From: Fen-1273 sp963837815
Lineage (GTDB): Bacteria; Bacteroidota; Ignavibacteria; UBA10030; UBA6906
Direction: 5' to 3'
NCBI GenBank assembly: GCA_963837815.1
Contig: CAWIOS010000015.1
Coordinates: forward strand, 434,001-498,000
DNA length: 64,000 nt
Below the pieces are notes generated by a model that saw nothing but the letters and a program-made list of their open reading frames with translations, had not been told where the DNA came from and did no database searches. The position numbers were made by a program, and so were the translations under genes. Of this stretch, positions 62,421 to 64,000 are shown in pieces (the first letter of the stretch is position 1; every line of letters starts with the position of its first letter).

Positions 62421-63428
62421 ATGAAAGGGAAGACAATGGAATACAGATCAGGTCCGGAATTCTCGCAGGCGGAAGCCGGTGAAGTGCGCGATTTTCTCAG
62501 GAGGCGGCACCTGAAGAAGTATCTCCTCCCCCCCGACCAGCTCCATATGGTCAACGACGGCCATGAGCACTTTCTCCGCATTTCCGACGGAAAGACCGCC
62601 GAATACCCTGTCAGGGGCTCGTTTCTCTTCAAGCTTCTGAAATGGTACAGATTTCCGTCCGGGCAAATCCATCGGTTGAGCATCGATACGATAACCTCCG
62701 TCCTCAATGATTACCTTCTGGCGATCCCCGGGACCCAGGTAAACGTCACCGTGGAGAACGGTGAGGCAGTGTCGATCACGAGCAACAGGTGCAACGAGCT
62801 TTCCGACATCGAGGTCCTTGAAGGCGCGCGGAAGGTGGGGGTCGCCTGCGTCTCCAGGAACGACTATTTCATGAGGGTATACAGCAACACCGACTACGAG
62901 GTCCAGCCTGTCCCCGGCGATGTGTGCGGCATCGGCTACAACCTGTTCAATTCCGAGACGGGATTCCGCTCCCTTTCGGTCCGGCTTTTTGTCCGGAGGT
63001 ACGTCTGTTCCAACGGCGCGGTGATCGGCCGGATCGAGGGGGAAGGGGTGAGGGTACATTACGGCCACCCCGACATGGAATTGAAGAGCTTTCTTGACAC
63101 GCAGATCCGCGCCGGGGAGAAGGCACGGCAGGAGGTGGGAAGACTGATCGAGAGGAGCACGCATCTCCCCGCCGGGCCCGCGATCGAACGGGTGACAGAC
63201 CGGCTCACCCTCCTCATTGGAAGGAAGAGGACAGAAGAGCTGATTGCCGATCTGGAAGAGAGGTCCACGGTTTATGATCTGGCAAACGCGATAACAAACA
63301 TGGCGCAGTCGCTCGACCTGAAACACAGGCTCATTGCCGAGTCCCTGGGGGGGGATCTTCTGGCCCCCGCCGAAGAGCTGGCCGAAGAGGCGACGGAAGA
63401 AATCGAACACCAACTCATAGGAGCATGA
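62421..63428 (+). CDS. DUF932-like protein
   Basis: A 335-residue soluble protein. The segment NLFNSETGFRSLSVRLFVRR followed by YVCSNGAVIGRIEGEG resembles the core of the DUF932 (phage/plasmid-related) family, which ordinarily reads SETG..SL.V..F..R..CTNG. The first about 100 residues (FLRRRHLKKYLLPPDQLHMV) and the helical C-terminus (LADLEERSTVYDLANAITNM-like) are less familiar. DUF932 proteins occur on phages, plasmids and some chromosomes, with no defined function. The next gene starts in an ATGA overlap (63425-63428), so the two are coupled. Confidence 0.65.
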   Translation: MKGKTMEYRSGPEFSQAEAGEVRDFLRRRHLKKYLLPPDQLHMVNDGHEHFLRISDGKTAEYPVRGSFLFKLLKWYRFPSGQIHRLSIDTITSVLNDYLLAIPGTQVNVTVENGEAVSITSNRCNELSDIEVLEGARKVGVACVSRNDYFMRVYSNTDYEVQPVPGDVCGIGYNLFNSETGFRSLSVRLFVRRYVCSNGAVIGRIEGEGVRVHYGHPDMELKSFLDTQIRAGEKARQEVGRLIERSTHLPAGPAIERVTDRLTLLIGRKRTEELIADLEERSTVYDLANAITNMAQSLDLKHRLIAESLGGDLLAPAEELAEEATEEIEHQLIGA

Positions 63429-63919
63429 CAATCATGAAAACACTCAAAGAATCGGTCGAACAGTACTTTGCTGCGGAGGGGTGGGACGTCTCAGGCCAGA
63501 CCAACGAGTCGGCATTCCGGATGGGGGTCTCCACAAAGAACGCCCGGTGGCAGTGCGTCGTGAACGTCGATGAGGAGGAGGGGATTGTCTTCTTTCATTC
63601 GGTCTCCCCCTTGAAAGCGCCTGCGGAAGGACGGCCCAGAATAGCGGAATTCTTGATGCGGCTCAACCGGACGATCTACCTCGGGCACTTTGTGATGGAT
63701 TTTGACAGCGGAGAGATCCGGTTCGAGACGTACGTCCATGCGGAAAACGGATCAATCGGCAACGATGCAATGGAATCGTTTGTAAACCGGAACATCGGGA
63801 CGATGGACACACACGTATGTGACATCGCGCGTGTGATTTCTACCGAAATACCGCCGGCCGAGGCGATGACGCAGGTGCTGACAGGTATGTCGGCCGGACG
63901 GGGGTATCTCTATAACTGA
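63425..63919 (+). CDS. YbjN-domain protein
   Basis: A 164-residue protein with the YbjN fold pattern: VEQYFAAEGWDVSGQTNESA, WQCVVNVDEEEGIVFFHSV, RIAEFLMRLNRTIYLGHFVM and GEIRFETYVHAENGSIGND. YbjN proteins are small type III secretion chaperone-like folds implicated in stress responses, with poorly known targets. The ATG at 63425 overlaps the preceding stop; an ATG at 63434 (MKTLKESVEQYF) is equally likely. Coupling to a DUF932-like protein suggests a joint task, but which is not evident. Confidence 0.78.
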   Translation: MTIMKTLKESVEQYFAAEGWDVSGQTNESAFRMGVSTKNARWQCVVNVDEEEGIVFFHSVSPLKAPAEGRPRIAEFLMRLNRTIYLGHFVMDFDSGEIRFETYVHAENGSIGNDAMESFVNRNIGTMDTHVCDIARVISTEIPPAEAMTQVLTGMSAGRGYLYN

Positions 63920-63934
63920 GCGATCAGCAATTCT

Positions 63935-64000
63935 ATGAATTCCCACGTCAGAAACGCTATGAACGCCTTCCGGATCACCCAGACCACACTGAACAGATCC
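63935..64000 (+). CDS. possible start of another gene, cut by the right edge
   Basis: An ATG at 63935 opens a frame to the end of the window (MNSHVRNAMNAFRITQTTLN), with a second in-frame ATG at 63959. It lies 15 bp after the YbjN gene in the same direction. Only 22 codons are visible and there is no strong ribosome site, so this is tentative. Confidence 0.25.
   Translation, partial: MNSHVRNAMNAFRITQTTLNRS

Noticed and set aside
1..64000. tRNA, rRNA, integrase or prophage genes
   Set aside because: I looked for cloverleaf-like segments, recombinase motifs and phage structural genes and found none; the DUF932-like gene alone is not evidence for a prophage.

Overview
The window looks like part of a GC-rich genome of the Fibrobacteres-Chlorobi-Bacteroidetes group, most likely an Ignavibacteria-like lineage. 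Four proteins end in a type IX secretion (T9SS) C-terminal sorting domain with the signature QNYPNPFNP or a close variant (genes at 25979, 28324, 32091 and 53449). There is also a PorV/PorQ-like outer-membrane protein and two proteins with dockerin-like Ca-binding tails. This placement is inference from protein style; no rRNA, tRNA or ribosomal gene is present.

The left 26 kb is a bidirectional exopolysaccharide locus. From a divergent control region (16478-16801) a leftward operon runs to the left edge and beyond. In order it encodes a Wzz/Wzc-type chain-length protein, a CpsD-like ATPase, a newly noticed 56-aa membrane protein, a Wzy/O-antigen-ligase-like protein, GT4 transferase, polysaccharide deacetylase fused to a GT4 (frameshifted), Wzx flippase, GDP-mannose dehydratase, GT4, PIG-L deacetylase, GT2, an internally duplicated uncharacterised protein, CDP-glucose dehydratase, a sugar C-methyltransferase and a truncated DUF4910 protein. 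The rightward operon encodes a Wza-like exporter, PorV-like protein, a degenerate sigma-54-type AAA+ protein, a GH18 chitinase-like enzyme, a methyltransferase, a WecG/TagA transferase, a GT4 paralogous to the fused one, and a WecA/MraY-like priming enzyme with a C-terminal Rossmann domain. Together these could cover precursor synthesis, priming, assembly, flipping, polymerisation, export and trimming of one polysaccharide.

From 26 to 34 kb are a T9SS beta-propeller protein, a second GH18 enzyme with a T9SS tail, a real sigma-54 activator, and a Tat plus T9SS DUF362 protein. Good matches to the sigma-54 promoter consensus lie before the exporter, the second GH18 gene and the WcaJ-type priming transferase, with a weaker one before the leftward operon. 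With the activator gene this suggests an RpoN-controlled polysaccharide regulon.

From 34 to 47 kb are a membrane-anchored unknown, a STAND NTPase with TPRs behind a perfect CRP-type palindrome, and two SGNH-like secreted proteins flanking the WcaJ-like gene. One of them is the other plus fourteen 98-residue FnIII-like modules, and their N-terminal DNA is almost identical. From 47 to 64 kb are a giant hybrid sensor kinase with response regulator, a secreted carbohydrate-binding-like protein, an M6 metalloprotease with T9SS tail, a DUF885 protein, a Ser/Thr kinase-TonB fusion broken at a C9 tract, an H-type lectin, a second sensor kinase, a WYL regulator, and DUF932-like and YbjN-like proteins. 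No insertion sequence, integrase, CRISPR array or RNA gene was found.
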